Source of the DNA: Chromatiales bacterium
GTDB taxonomy: Bacteria; Pseudomonadota; Gammaproteobacteria; Chromatiales; Chromatiaceae
Assembly: GCA_028284585.1 (NCBI GenBank)
Contig: JANQRK010000116.1
Coordinates: 1-44,026, forward strand
Length of the DNA stretch: 44,026 nt
Direction of reading: 5' to 3'
A program made the translations under genes and the position numbers. Below are positions 1 to 9,112 of the stretch, in pieces. The notes under the pieces were generated by a model that worked only from the letters and a program-made list of their open reading frames with translations, was not told where the DNA came from and searched no databases. How positions within the stretch are numbered: position 1 is the stretch's first letter; each line of letters starts with the position of its first letter.

Positions 1-17
1 CGGCCCCGTCCCTTCGG

Positions 18-117
18 GTTGCGCCCCAAAACACGCCATGCGGCGTTGCTCGTCGTTCGTTTAGACTCACTAAACCTCTCTCCTCGCGCCTTGCCTGGCG
101 TGTTTTGGGGCAGCAAC
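18..117. repeat. Long inverted repeat, possible intergenic repeat element downstream of gcvT
   Basis: Arms at 18-38 and 96-117 are complementary over 21 bp with one bulged base at 112; the core GCCCCAAAACACGCCA at 23-38 is matched perfectly by 96-111. A second small inverted repeat, GTTTAG/CTAAAC, lies inside at 59-64 and 70-75. The element sits just after the gcvT stop, but its long structured loop and lack of a terminal T-run do not look like a simple terminator. It resembles dispersed REP/MITE-like gammaproteobacterial intergenic repeats, although the copy number is unknown here. No protein-coding gene is supported in 1-145. Confidence 0.55.
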
Positions 118-145
118 GCTGCGTCTCACTTAGTGCGAACAGGCC

Positions 146-1237
146 CTAAAGTTCGATACAAACCTTGCCGTGGCGCGCAAACGGCATCTGCACCTCTCGC
201 ACTGGTAGGCGCCGACCGCGAATCTCCGCAGTCAATGCCGCGCCCTCGTCGGCTTTGACGCGAGCCATCGCGATGGAACATTGTAGCGTCGGCGAGAACC
301 CTCCCGAGGTGATCTCGCCGACGACCTGCTCCCCGGCCAATACCGGCAGATGGTCACGCAACACGCCTTTGCCCTCGAGCACCAGGCCAATGAATCTTGC
401 AAGCCTACCGGTTGATCGCTGCTTTTCAAGGGCCGACCGGCCGATGAATTCGCGCTCGGCCGGCTCCCAAGCAACGGTCCAAGCCAAACCTGACTCGAGT
501 GGCGATTGAGTCTCGTCCATGTCGTTGCCATAGAGATTCATCCCGGCCTCGAGGCGCAATGTGTCACGCGCGCCCAGACCGCAGGGCCGCACGCCGGCCG
601 CCACCAGCCCACGCCAGAGATCGGGGGCCGCTTGCCCGGGCATCACCAGCTCAAAACCATCCTCCCCGGTATAACCGGTACGGCCCACGAACCATCCTTC
701 GTCATGGCCCGCATGGAAGGGTTTCAGCGCCATGGCCACCGACTGCAATTTGTCAGGCAACAGTGCCTGCGCCTTGCTGCGCGCATTGGGACCCTGCACC
801 GCGATCATGGCTAAATCGCGCGGAGTTTCGATGGCAACCGAAAACCGCGCCGCATTGTAGCCAATCCAGCCCAAGTCATTTTCCGCAGTCGCCGCATTGA
901 CCACCATCCGGAACCAGTTCTCCCTGAGGAAGTACACGATGAGGTCATCGATAACGCCCCCATCCGGCCGCAGCATGCAGGAGTACAAGGCCTTGCCGGG
1001 ATGGCGCAACTTGCCGACGTCGTTCGCCAGCAAGCACTGCAAAAACGAGCGAACGCGCAGACCATATAGATCGATGACACGCATGTGGCTTACATCGAAC
1101 ATCCCGGCATCGCGGCGTACCGCATGGTGTTCCTCGAGCTGCGAGCCATAGTGCACCGGCATATCCCAACCGCCAAACGACACCATGCGCGCTCCCATCT
1201 CACGATGGACTGCGTTAAGAACTGTCTTCTCGTCCAT
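146..1237 (-). CDS. gcvT: Glycine cleavage system aminomethyltransferase (T protein)
   Basis: The product transfers the methylene group from the aminomethyl-lipoyl H protein to tetrahydrofolate, releasing ammonia and 5,10-methylene-THF, in the cytoplasmic glycine cleavage system. It has 363 residues, matching the usual ~364. FGGWDMP (residues 21-27) and FDVSHM (47-52) are typical of the N-terminal folate-binding fold, and [10 protein letters not shown] is present near residue 190. The ATG at 1237 follows a GGAG-type ribosome site at about 1244-1247. A tandem glycine riboswitch precedes it, which independently supports the assignment. gcvH and gcvP are not in the window; they could lie beyond position 1 or elsewhere. 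Confidence 0.97.
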   Translation of the reverse strand: MDEKTVLNAVHREMGARMVSFGGWDMPVHYGSQLEEHHAVRRDAGMFDVSHMRVIDLYGLRVRSFLQCLLANDVGKLRHPGKALYSCMLRPDGGVIDDLIVYFLRENWFRMVVNAATAENDLGWIGYNAARFSVAIETPRDLAMIAVQGPNARSKAQALLPDKLQSVAMALKPFHAGHDEGWFVGRTGYTGEDGFELVMPGQAAPDLWRGLVAAGVRPCGLGARDTLRLEAGMNLYGNDMDETQSPLESGLAWTVAWEPAEREFIGRSALEKQRSTGRLARFIGLVLEGKGVLRDHLPVLAGEQVVGEITSGGFSPTLQCSIAMARVKADEGAALTAEIRGRRLPVREVQMPFARHGKVCIEL

Positions 1238-1302
1238 TCCCCACTCCGTCGTTCACAAACCACAAGGGGCGGATCGGGGTCCGCGCTTCACGAACACCGT
1301 AC

Positions 1303-1510
1303 CGCCCCTCTGTCCGGAAACCTGAGAGTTCGAGGGCGCCTAGCGCCGCCTGCCCCATCGGTGGGCGCACCAAGACGCCGCTCTCCAGAGCCAATCCGAA
1401 TCCGCGTCAACCGATTCGACCCTGCGGTCCGGGTGCCTGAGCGATTCCGGGCGGGAATTGCGCCTTCGGCGCTGGCGTGTCCAGGTCGTGGACCGACAGA
1501 CTCTCCCGCA
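1303..1510 (-). promoter_or_regulatory. Tandem glycine riboswitch upstream of gcvT
   Basis: Read on the minus strand, two glycine aptamers lie in series. Aptamer 1 (about 1510-1421) has GCGGGAGAG, CGCCGAAGG and CTCAGGCACCCGGACCG. Aptamer 2 (about 1392-1303) has CTGGAGAG, CACCGATGGGGCA and CTCAGGTTTCCGGACAGAGG. These are the conserved blocks of the gcvT-element family, separated here by a linker of about 28 nt. A short hairpin GCGGA/TCCGC (1269-1284) lies between aptamer 2 and the gcvT ribosome site. By family precedent, glycine binding switches gcvT on; whether control is transcriptional or translational cannot be read directly. Confidence 0.93.
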
Positions 1511-1531
1511 AGGCTTGGGATTGGTCGAAGG

Positions 1532-1560
1532 ACTATATATAGCAAGCTAGCACTTGCCAA
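1532..1560 (-). promoter_or_regulatory. Sigma-70 promoter for the riboswitch-gcvT transcript
   Basis: On the minus strand there is a -35 TTGGCA (1555-1560), a 17-bp spacer and a -10 TATAGT (1532-1537). Transcription would begin near 1525, about 15 nt before the first riboswitch aptamer, so spacing and position fit well. Confidence 0.75.
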
Positions 1561-1817
1561 CACACGTATTCCAAGGACAACTGGCGGTATAAAGCTGGTA
1601 GGGGGCCGTTATCCGATTGCCCCCGGTCGGGGCTGGCCCGCTCCCCCCGAGCACCGTTAGGCCTTGGATGTCGAGCGCAAGGCGCATGGGACCAGACCCA
1701 AGCAATGCACTGCGAGATTTCACCAGGCAACTCGCCTCACTGGCCGCTCAGCTCGGTCTCTAGCGGATCGCCAACTGGTCACCTCCCAGGAGAGTGCGGC
1801 CGCGCAGTAAATTCACA
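1561..1817. other. Intergenic region between fbpB and the gcvT promoter, no gene seen
   Basis: About 257 bp separate the gcvT promoter from the fbpB stop codon. The short open frames here have no recognisable domains. No tRNA-like fold or clear T-tailed hairpin was found, so the fbpAB terminator remains unidentified. Confidence 0.5.
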
Positions 1818-3524
1818 CTAGCGCCCTATCGACCGGCGCATCAGTAGGATCACAGGCACAAGCCCAACCAGCAACAACGCCAGCGCCGGCAGGGCGGCCC
1901 GCTCCCATTCCCCCTCCGCGGTAAGTCCGTAGATGCGCACTGCTAGCGTGTCCCAACCAAACGGGCGCAACAACAGTGTCGCTGGCATCTCCTTCATCAC
2001 ATCGACCAACACCAGTAGCGCTGCGGTCAGCAACCCGGGGCGCAACATAGGTAGATAGACCCTCCTTACGGTCTCCCACTGCCCTGCGCCCAAGCTGCGG
2101 GCTGCCTCGCGGATACTCGGCCGGATCCGTTCGAGGCTGCTGTCGACCGGGCCATAGGCTACTGCCAAGAAGCGAGCGAAATAGGCCATCAACAATGCAA
2201 TGACAGTGCCAGACAAAACCAAACCGGTATCGATGCCGGTCAGCCACAGCAATGTGTCGGCGATGCGATTATCGACCCAGGTCAACGACAGCATTATCCC
2301 GACCGCTAGTACCGAGCCTGGCAAGGCGTAACCCAGCATCCCGATACGCACGCTCAACGCCGTGCTGGCATCCCTGTGATAGCGATTGGCATAGGCCAGC
2401 ACGAACGCCGCGGTCACGGTCAGCAGCCCGGCCATCGCGCCCAAGGCCGCCGTGTGCAGGAACAGTTCGAAATAGCGCGGATCGAGGTCACTGCGGGACT
2501 GCCAGGCCCAGGTGGTGAGACGCACGACCGGCAACACGAAGGCCACCAGGACCACTGTCCAGGCAAACCCACTGGCGGCGAGTGCCTGTCGACCACGCAA
2601 GCGAATGCGGCGCTGTGTCACGCCGCCTGGTTGGTCAGTGAATCTAGCCCGGTCACGTTGGCGACGTTCTACAACCAGCGCCACCAATACGATCAGTAAC
2701 AAGATCGAGGCCAGCTGCGCGGCACTTTGCAGATCGAAAAAACCGAACCAGGCCTTGTAGATCGCAGTCGTAAAGGTATCGAAATTGAAGACCGAAACGG
2801 CGCCGAAATCGGCCAGTGCCTCCATCAGAGCCAGGCTCAATCCGGCCACGATCCCGGGCCGTGCTATCGGCAGCGACACCTGGTAGAAGGCAGACCAAGG
2901 CCCGAGGCCCAGGCTGCGCGCTGCCTCGTAGGCACGTTGTCCCTGCCCAACGAACGAGACCCGAGCCAGCATGTAAACATAAGGGTACAACACCAGCGTC
3001 ATCACCAAGATCACACCGAGCGTCGTGCGCGCCTCGAACGACCAAGTCGGACCTAAGCCGAACAGTTCGCGCAGTCCCGCTTGCACCGGACCGGAAAAAT
3101 CAAAGACACCGACGAACACGAATGCCAGTACATAGGCCGGCAGAGCAAAGGGCAACATCAAGGCCCAATCGAGGAATCGACGACCCGGGAAGTCGCAGGT
3201 CGCGGTCAGCCAGGCCAGTGGTACCCCCAGCAGCAAGGTACCCAGGGCCACCCCGCAGACTAACCAGAGGGTATTGGTCAGCAAACCCGGGAGAATCGTC
3301 CCGCCGAGGTGCACCCAGACCTGCGGATCGAGAAATAACCAGGAGCCAAGGATCACCGCCAGCGGGACCACGACGCTGAGCGCCAACAGGCGGCTCGCCC
3401 AGCGCCAAGGCTCGCTTTCGCGCCCCGGTCGCAGCGGACGTTGCTGTGCAGACGCTGCCGCGGCTATGTCTTCAGCGGTGCGGGCCACAGCACCCCCAGG
3501 GGCGCCCGCCCAATCCTCGTTCAT
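1818..3524 (-). CDS. fbpB: Iron(III) ABC transporter permease, double-domain FbpB type
   Basis: This is the inner-membrane permease of a ferric iron importer. The 568-residue protein carries two successive permease modules, as FbpB/SfuB-type proteins do. Hydrophobic helices run from about residue 45 to the C-terminus. An EAA loop occurs in each half: [20 protein letters not shown] and [20 protein letters not shown], the contacts for the ATPase. The start codon overlaps the fbpA stop by 4 bp (ATGA), so the genes are probably co-translated under the same Fur-type promoter. No ATP-binding subunit gene (fbpC) follows in the window, so energy coupling must come from an ATPase encoded elsewhere. 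Confidence 0.92.
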   Translation of the reverse strand: MNEDWAGAPGGAVARTAEDIAAAASAQQRPLRPGRESEPWRWASRLLALSVVVPLAVILGSWLFLDPQVWVHLGGTILPGLLTNTLWLVCGVALGTLLLGVPLAWLTATCDFPGRRFLDWALMLPFALPAYVLAFVFVGVFDFSGPVQAGLRELFGLGPTWSFEARTTLGVILVMTLVLYPYVYMLARVSFVGQGQRAYEAARSLGLGPWSAFYQVSLPIARPGIVAGLSLALMEALADFGAVSVFNFDTFTTAIYKAWFGFFDLQSAAQLASILLLIVLVALVVERRQRDRARFTDQPGGVTQRRIRLRGRQALAASGFAWTVVLVAFVLPVVRLTTWAWQSRSDLDPRYFELFLHTAALGAMAGLLTVTAAFVLAYANRYHRDASTALSVRIGMLGYALPGSVLAVGIMLSLTWVDNRIADTLLWLTGIDTGLVLSGTVIALLMAYFARFLAVAYGPVDSSLERIRPSIREAARSLGAGQWETVRRVYLPMLRPGLLTAALLVLVDVMKEMPATLLLRPFGWDTLAVRIYGLTAEGEWERAALPALALLLVGLVPVILLMRRSIGR

Positions 3525-4519
3525 CGATAACCGGCCCGGTCCATCAAGCGGATCGCATCCGCCTGCCGTTGGCCGGCCTCAGCGACATTGAGGGTATCGG
3601 CCTTGAAGCTACCCCAAGACGCGACCAAGGGATGGGTCTCGACCCTGGCGTTGACCGGGTACTCCATATTGAGCCCGGCGAAATCGGCCTGCGCCTCCTC
3701 CGACGACAACCACTCGAGCAGTTTGAGTGCGGCCTCTGGGTGCTTGGCGTGCCGAGTCACCCCCGCACCCGACACATTGATGTGTACGCCGCTACTAGCC
3801 TGGTTGGGCCAGAAAATTGCCAACTTACTGTCGGGTCGCTGCTTCAGCAGCCGGCCGAAATAATAGGTGTTGACCACGGTCGCATCGCACTGCCCGGCGG
3901 CAACAGCTTCCATCGCCTTGTTGTCGTTCGCAAAGGGGGCGGCCGCGAGGTTGTAGACCCAGCCGCGCACGATCTGCTCAGCCTGGTCTACACCGTGGCG
4001 AGCGATCAGGGCGGCCACCAACGACTGGTTATAGACCTTCTTCGATGTACGCAGGCACAGCCGACCTTTCCATCGCGGATCGGCAAGACCTTCGTAACTA
4101 TCGAGTTCGCCAGGCGCCACCCGTTCAGTGCTATGCACGATGGTCCGAGCGCGTTGCGATAGCCCGAACCAGCGCCCTTTTGGATCGCGCAGATTGGCAG
4201 GCACATTGGCATTTAGAATCGGCGACTCGAGCGGCGCCAAGACCCGACTTTCTGCGGCGTACCAGAGGTTGCCAACATCTACGGTGATCAGCAGGTCGGC
4301 CGGCGTACGCGCACCCTCGGCCTTTAGACGTTGCAACAAGGGGCCCGCTTTGTCGGTTATGAAACGCACTTCTACGCCAGTTTGTGCGCTATAGCGGTCG
4401 AACAACGGCTTGATCAAGTGTTCCTTGCGTGCCGAATAGACGACCACCTCATCCGCAGCAGCGATCAGGGGCGCAGCCAGAACCAAGACCAACAATCCAA
4501 TAATGAATGAAGCTTTCAT
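3521..4519 (-). CDS. fbpA: Periplasmic iron(III)-binding protein of ABC transporter
   Basis: This FbpA/FutA-family solute-binding protein captures ferric iron in the periplasm for FbpB. The ATG at 4519 gives 332 residues with a clear Sec signal peptide: KAS, a hydrophobic stretch, then cleavage around residues 21-22. The mature protein opens with the usual [20 protein letters not shown] near residue 215 holds the paired tyrosines that ligate iron in this family. An in-frame TTG at 4534 would add five residues, but neither start has a strong ribosome site. A promoter with a Fur-box-like sequence lies directly upstream. Confidence 0.93.
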   Translation of the reverse strand: MKASFIIGLLVLVLAAPLIAAADEVVVYSARKEHLIKPLFDRYSAQTGVEVRFITDKAGPLLQRLKAEGARTPADLLITVDVGNLWYAAESRVLAPLESPILNANVPANLRDPKGRWFGLSQRARTIVHSTERVAPGELDSYEGLADPRWKGRLCLRTSKKVYNQSLVAALIARHGVDQAEQIVRGWVYNLAAAPFANDNKAMEAVAAGQCDATVVNTYYFGRLLKQRPDSKLAIFWPNQASSGVHINVSGAGVTRHAKHPEAALKLLEWLSSEEAQADFAGLNMEYPVNARVETHPLVASWGSFKADTLNVAEAGQRQADAIRLMDRAGYR

Positions 4520-4540
4520 AGGCACTTTTAACAACTTGTA

Positions 4541-4558
4541 TTATGAGAATGATTCGTG
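4541..4558. promoter_or_regulatory. Putative Fur box
   Basis: The minus strand reads CGAATCATTCTCATAA, close to the AATCATTCTCATT core of many proteobacterial Fur sites; GAATGATTC (4547-4555) is its palindromic centre. The right half-site is degenerate. The site covers the predicted start point just downstream of the -10 box, a position suited to iron-dependent repression of fbpAB. Confidence 0.65.
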
Positions 4559-4586
4559 ATTCTATTACCAAAACAACCAACGTCAA
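4559..4586 (-). promoter_or_regulatory. Promoter of fbpAB
   Basis: On the minus strand there is TTGACG (4581-4586), a 16-bp spacer and TAGAAT (4559-4564). Both hexamers match consensus at five of six positions. The predicted start near 4552 lies inside the putative Fur box. Confidence 0.6.
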
Positions 4587-4706
4587 CCCATCATCGTCAA
4601 CGCGGCTTTGTTCGGGACTCAGACGACATAAGAGGGCCGAAGATGACCGAGTAGGCGGGGGCCCAGTGCGGCGAACGACACAACGCAGTCGCCGCGCCTC
4701 AGTTGC

Positions 4707-5927
4707 TCAACGCGGCGGCGCTGGGCGACTGAGTCTCGGCAGCTCCAGGCCTTGGCCCATGGCCAGACGCTCGAATAGGCGGCGCACCGGCGCGATGCGA
4801 CCGGACAGACCTAGACCTAGGTTTCGGGTCAGAGAGAGCACGCTGTTGTCGTTACCGAACAGGTGCTTGAAGGCGTCCATCGTGAGTTGGGTCGCCAGAT
4901 TGTGCCCCTTGCGCGCCCGCTCGTAGGCACGTAAATCCCGCAGCGCCCCAACTGGGCGGCCAGATTCCCGCCCAGCAATCAACGCATCCACCAGGGCACC
5001 GGCATCGAGCAGGCCGAGATTGACCCCCTGACCCGCCAACGGATGTATGACATGCGCCGCATCGCCGAGCAACGCCACTCCCGGTTGGACGTAGCGTTCC
5101 GCATGCTGCAGGCTGAGCGGGAAGGCGGCACGCTTGCCGAGCACAAAGAGCGCACCCAGTCGCGCCTCGCTCGCTTGGGTCAACGACGCGTTGAAACTCG
5201 GTTCGCTCATCTCGCACAGGCGCGTGGCCTCGTCCGGCGTCGTCGACCAAACGATCGAGAATAACTCGTCCTCGATCGGCAGCAGGGCCAAGGGCCCGCG
5301 TGGCATGAAGCGTTGCCAAGCAGTCGCTTGATTGCCGCGTTCCGCGCGCACCGTGGCAACCACGCCGTGCTGATCGTAGGGCTCGTTGCGGGCGTCGATC
5401 CGAGCCAGTTGGCGAACCTGGGAGCGTGCCCCATCGGCACCCACCACAAGACCCACCCGCAGGGGAGGCCGGTCGGCGAGTTGCAACTCCATATCCTGAT
5501 CACCGATGACCAGGCCGCAGACCTTGGCCGGAGAGATCACGGTCAACCCGGTCGCATCGAACGCTTCCCACAGGGCACGCACAGTGACCCGATTCTCGAT
5601 GATATGCCCAAGGTCGGGCTCACTGAGATCGGCCGCATCGAAATGGATCTCACCGAAACCGGCGCGGTCCCAGACATGCATCTGCCGGTAAGCGGTCACT
5701 CGCTCGGCGAGCATTGCTTGCCAAACTCCTAGGTTTTCCAGCAGATGTTGCGAGGCGCGGCTGATCGCTGATACCCGCAGGTCGTAACTACCCGGCTCCC
5801 AGTCCAAGGGGGGTTGGCGCGCCTCCAGCAAAACCACCGAGAAATCGCGCTGAGCCAATGCCAAGCCAAGCGCAGCACCAACCATACCGCCGCCAACGAT
5901 CGCGATGTCGAAACGCTGATCAGACAA
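4707..5927 (-). CDS. ubiI: UbiI/VisC-type FAD-dependent ubiquinone biosynthesis hydroxylase
   Basis: This is a class A flavoprotein monooxygenase of the UbiH/UbiF/UbiI/Coq6 family, which hydroxylates the polyprenyl-phenol ring during aerobic ubiquinone synthesis. The TTG start at 5927 (406 residues) follows a GGGGGT ribosome site and begins just before the dinucleotide fold IVGGGMVGAALG; an ATG at 5981 would add an unlikely 18-residue tail and overlap ubiH by 62 bp. ADGARSQVR and GDAAHVIHPLAGQGVNLG are the DG and GD flavin motifs. It overlaps the end of ubiH by 8 bp. UbiI (C5 hydroxylase) is favoured over UbiF by its place after pepP-ubiH, but sequence alone does not separate the paralogues. 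Confidence 0.9.
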   Translation of the reverse strand: MSDQRFDIAIVGGGMVGAALGLALAQRDFSVVLLEARQPPLDWEPGSYDLRVSAISRASQHLLENLGVWQAMLAERVTAYRQMHVWDRAGFGEIHFDAADLSEPDLGHIIENRVTVRALWEAFDATGLTVISPAKVCGLVIGDQDMELQLADRPPLRVGLVVGADGARSQVRQLARIDARNEPYDQHGVVATVRAERGNQATAWQRFMPRGPLALLPIEDELFSIVWSTTPDEATRLCEMSEPSFNASLTQASEARLGALFVLGKRAAFPLSLQHAERYVQPGVALLGDAAHVIHPLAGQGVNLGLLDAGALVDALIAGRESGRPVGALRDLRAYERARKGHNLATQLTMDAFKHLFGNDNSVLSLTRNLGLGLSGRIAPVRRLFERLAMGQGLELPRLSRPAPPR

Positions 5928-7149
5928 GTGGCACCCCCCTTGCCAGCCTTGGCTGTCTCTCGAACATCCCCATCGCGGCACGCGCTAGGGGGCGTTTCGC
6001 AGCAGGTAGAAATTCCATCGCCAGCAGCCCTAGGTTGCGCGCTATACGCACCGGGGCCAAGGGGTTGCTGAACAGGCGCGCCAAGCCATCGGTCGCCAGA
6101 GCTACCGCGCGCTGTTCCTGCTTGCGCCATGTCTGATAACGCGCCAAGGCCTCAGCCCCCCCAATATCGGCGCCAGCCCGAAAGCTGTCGTCGACGACCT
6201 CCGCCAAGGCAGCGACATCGCGCACTCCCAAATTAAATCCCTGACCGGCTATTGGGTGCAGGGTGTGTGCGGCGTTGCCGATTATCGCCACCCGACCCCG
6301 AACCGACTCCCGCGCTCGCACCAAGCTCAAGGGGTAGGCACTGCGTCGACCGGCGCGCGAAAAGCGTCCTAGGCGATGGCCGAACCGCTGCTGGAAGGCG
6401 CTAACGAAGGCGGCATCATCTAGGCCCAAGACGTGCTCGACCTGGTCGTCGAGCACAGTCCATATCAAGGCACAACGCTGTTCGGTCATCGGCAACAAGG
6501 CCACTGGACCGGTATCTGTGAACCGCTCATATGCAACATTGCGGTGTGGCCGCGACGGTGTGACATTGGCGACCACCGCAGACTGCCCATACTCCCAACG
6601 CACCACAGGCACATCGAGCCGCTCACGGATCGCCGAATTGCCGCCATCCGCGGCGACCAGGAGCTGACAGCTCAGTGAGCTCATTAGTCCATCGCGCTCG
6701 ACATCAACCTGGACCCGGTCACCTTGGTCGCGGAAGTTGACGACGCTCGCCGGCGCAAAAATTTCGAGCGATGATTCATCGGCCAGACGATCAAGAAGGA
6801 CATGGCCGAGTTGGCGTGCGGTGACCACATAACCCAACGCGGACACACCTTCGTCCTCGGCATGGAGTCGAGTGACACCAAAGTGTCCTCGGTCTGAAAC
6901 ATGGATGTCTCGAATCGGCTCCACAAGGGATTCGAGCGACGGCCAGACCCCGATCGCATCAAAGACCCGCCGGCTGCTGTAGGCCAGGGCAATCGAGCGG
7001 TCATCGTAGCTCGGCTGGCCACCAGACTTGAATGCATGGGCTTCGATCAACGCGATGCGCAAACCGCGGCCTGCCAGCGCCAACGCCAGGCTGGCCCCGA
7101 CCATACCCCCACCGACGATAATAAGTTCGTATTCGCGAGCTGTTGTCAT
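5920..7149 (-). CDS. ubiH: 2-octaprenyl-6-methoxyphenol hydroxylase (UbiH)
   Basis: This FAD-dependent monooxygenase hydroxylates an aromatic intermediate (C1 in E. coli) of aerobic ubiquinone synthesis. The 409-residue length matches the family. The N-terminal IIVGGGMVGASLALAL binds ADP of FAD, and AADGGNSAIRERL is the DG motif. The C-terminal flavin loop reads GNAAHTLHPIAGQGFNLG; the N in place of the usual GD aspartate is characteristic of UbiH and helps separate it from the neighbouring UbiI-like gene. Its ATG shares one base with the pepP stop (TGATG), indicating translational coupling within ygfB-pepP-ubiH-ubiI. Confidence 0.94.
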   Translation of the reverse strand: MTTAREYELIIVGGGMVGASLALALAGRGLRIALIEAHAFKSGGQPSYDDRSIALAYSSRRVFDAIGVWPSLESLVEPIRDIHVSDRGHFGVTRLHAEDEGVSALGYVVTARQLGHVLLDRLADESSLEIFAPASVVNFRDQGDRVQVDVERDGLMSSLSCQLLVAADGGNSAIRERLDVPVVRWEYGQSAVVANVTPSRPHRNVAYERFTDTGPVALLPMTEQRCALIWTVLDDQVEHVLGLDDAAFVSAFQQRFGHRLGRFSRAGRRSAYPLSLVRARESVRGRVAIIGNAAHTLHPIAGQGFNLGVRDVAALAEVVDDSFRAGADIGGAEALARYQTWRKQEQRAVALATDGLARLFSNPLAPVRIARNLGLLAMEFLPAAKRPLARAAMGMFERQPRLARGVPLV

Positions 7150-8453
7150 CAGGCCATCAACGCCTCAATTTGCTCAATCGACTTGGGCACATCCCGAGTC
7201 AAGACATCCGGTTCGCCCTTGGTGACCGCGACATCGTCTTCGATCCGTATTCCCATACCCTGCCATTTCTTAGCCACACCCTTGGCTCCGCGCGGGACGT
7301 ACAGACCGGGTTCCACGGTCAGTACCATGCCCGGCTCGAGCTCGCGCCAGTGACCGTCGATTTTGTAGTCACCGACATCGTGCACATCCATTCCCAGCCA
7401 ATGCCCTGTGCGATGCATGAAGAATCGTGCATAAGCCTCGCTCTTCAGCGCCTTGGCGAGCGTCCCGCGTAACAGGCCGAGCCGCAACAGTCCCTTGGTC
7501 AAGACGCGCACCGCAGCACGATGCGGATCGATCCAGAGGTTGCCTGGGCGCACCTTGTCGATGGCGGCGAGCTGGGCCTCCAGGACCAGTTCATAGAGCG
7601 CCCGCTGTGCCGCATTGAAACGGCCATTGACCGGAAAGGTTCGAGTGATATCGGAGGCATAGCATTCGACTTCGCAACCAGCATCGATCAGGACCAAATC
7701 GCCGTCCCGAAGCACGTCGCCATTCTCCACATAGTGCAACACACAGGCATTGTCACCGCCCCCGACGATCGACGGATAGGCCAAATGTGCCGCACCTTGC
7801 ATCTGGCAATGATGGCTAAACTGTGCCGCCAGTTGATACTCGAACATGCCTGGCTCACAGCCACGCATGAGTTCGCTATGGGCACGCGCCGACAGACGTG
7901 CGGCACGCCGCATCACCGATAGCTCGGCACGGCTCTTGTAGAGGCGCATATCGTGCAAATAATGATCCAACGCGAGAAACTCGATCGGCCCATACACCCC
8001 GGCACGAGAGCGCGCGCGGACCTGACTGACCCAGTCTGAGAGCCGCTTGTCGAACGCAGGATCCGACCCCATCGCATAAAACACCCGCTCACGCTCTTCC
8101 AGCAAACCCGGAAGGATTTCGTCGAGGTCATCGATAGGGAATGCATCATCGGCACCGAAATCGGCCACCGCACCTTCGAGGCCGGCTCGATAACCATCCC
8201 ATAGCTCCTTTTCCGGGTCTTTCTCGCGGCAAAATAGAATGAATTCACCGTGCCGGCGGCCTGGCACCAGCACCATGACCGCGTTCGGCTCGCCGAATCC
8301 AGTCAGATAATAGAAGTCGCTGTCAGGCCGAAACGGATAATGCACGTCACGATTGCGCACGGTCTCCCCGCCGGTCGGCAGGATCGCCACGCTATCAGGC
8401 CCCATCATTCCCATGAGCTGGCGACGCCGACGCTTGAACTCAGCTGCCTTCAT
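7149..8453 (-). CDS. pepP: Xaa-Pro aminopeptidase (PepP)
   Basis: This cytoplasmic M24B metallopeptidase removes N-terminal residues that precede proline. The start at 8453 gives 434 residues, close to E. coli PepP (441), and overlaps the ygfB stop by 4 bp. An upstream in-frame extension to 8684 runs entirely inside ygfB and is rejected. The N-terminal creatinase-like domain contains HYPFRPDSDFYYLTGF. Dinuclear metal ligands are visible: two aspartates in DAGCEVECYASDITRTF, a histidine in RTGHWLGMDVHDVG, and glutamates in LTVEPGLYVP and GIRIEDDV. Confidence 0.96.
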   Translation of the reverse strand: MKAAEFKRRRRQLMGMMGPDSVAILPTGGETVRNRDVHYPFRPDSDFYYLTGFGEPNAVMVLVPGRRHGEFILFCREKDPEKELWDGYRAGLEGAVADFGADDAFPIDDLDEILPGLLEERERVFYAMGSDPAFDKRLSDWVSQVRARSRAGVYGPIEFLALDHYLHDMRLYKSRAELSVMRRAARLSARAHSELMRGCEPGMFEYQLAAQFSHHCQMQGAAHLAYPSIVGGGDNACVLHYVENGDVLRDGDLVLIDAGCEVECYASDITRTFPVNGRFNAAQRALYELVLEAQLAAIDKVRPGNLWIDPHRAAVRVLTKGLLRLGLLRGTLAKALKSEAYARFFMHRTGHWLGMDVHDVGDYKIDGHWRELEPGMVLTVEPGLYVPRGAKGVAKKWQGMGIRIEDDVAVTKGEPDVLTRDVPKSIEQIEALMA

Positions 8454-9031
8454 CTGTCGCCTCGGCCTTGGATTATCTCGTCGCGCATCAGCATTACCCC
8501 CTCTCGAAGATACTCCTCGATTTCGATCAGGGCCGCCTGGTTGTCCGAGCTGTTCTCGATCGGCGCGGTATCCAGTCGGGTGAACTCGGCGATATCGGCC
8601 AACAATTCGTGACCGGCCTGTGAGACGTGGGCACTTGCCGTTTCGCCACCGAGGCCGAATCCGTATAAAAATCCCTGGCACCATTCGCAGACTGCGGCCA
8701 AACGCTGCGAACTCACCTCTATGTCCTGCGGCAGCAACAGCACAAGGGGCTGCAGCGGACTGGAATCAGCAAATATGTCGTCGAACACCTGATCCAACAC
8801 CGCTCGGCACTCAGCGCCCGGATCATTGCTTGGGTCCAGCTCGGCATATATTTCGTCCCGCCAAGCCTGTTCGGGTTCGGGCACACCTGCAATCAACAGC
8901 CCGAGGGCAAACCCCTGCGCCTCGGCCGCACCATGCGTCAAACCGCAACCTTGCAAGGCGGTGTTGACGGTATGGAAATCGGGTGAACTCACGGAATCGC
9001 TTGCGAGCATCTCTTTATCAGACCGCTTCAC
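8450..9031 (-). CDS. ygfB: YgfB/UPF0149 family protein
   Basis: This small acidic UPF0149 protein of 193 residues (or 186) heads the pepP-ubiH-ubiI operon, as in E. coli and Pseudomonas. Family features include the N-terminal GLTHGAAEAQGFALGLL, a central CEWCQGFLYGFGL and the C-terminal EIEEYLREGVMLMRDE. The molecular role is not established in general; in Pseudomonas, YgfB has been linked to regulation of beta-lactam resistance genes. The start is uncertain: GTG at 9031 has no obvious ribosome site, and ATG at 9010 has AAAGAG immediately adjacent. Confidence 0.92.
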   Translation of the reverse strand: MKRSDKEMLASDSVSSPDFHTVNTALQGCGLTHGAAEAQGFALGLLIAGVPEPEQAWRDEIYAELDPSNDPGAECRAVLDQVFDDIFADSSPLQPLVLLLPQDIEVSSQRLAAVCEWCQGFLYGFGLGGETASAHVSQAGHELLADIAEFTRLDTAPIENSSDNQAALIEIEEYLREGVMLMRDEIIQGRGDR

Positions 9032-9071
9032 AGATCAGGCAGTTACCTAAGAATTCTAACATGCGCTGCCA

Positions 9072-9101
9072 TTGACCCAGCGCGGCGTGCGAAACTATAT
9101 T
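9072..9101 (+). promoter_or_regulatory. Promoter of zapB-like/zapA operon
   Basis: TTGACC (9072-9077) and TATATT (9096-9101) are separated by 18 bp; an overlapping CTATAT would give 17. Transcription would start near 9108, only about five bases before the first ATG at 9113. Confidence 0.6.
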
Positions 9102-9112
9102 CAGAGGGAGTG

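Noticed and set aside
1085-1660. 191-residue plus-strand frame over the gcvT start and riboswitch
   Set aside because: The region is explained by the glycine riboswitch and promoter on the minus strand; the peptide is low-complexity and unmatched.
3446-4162. 238-residue plus-strand frame over fbpA
   Set aside because: Opposite strand of a well-supported periplasmic binding protein; no domain or ribosome site.
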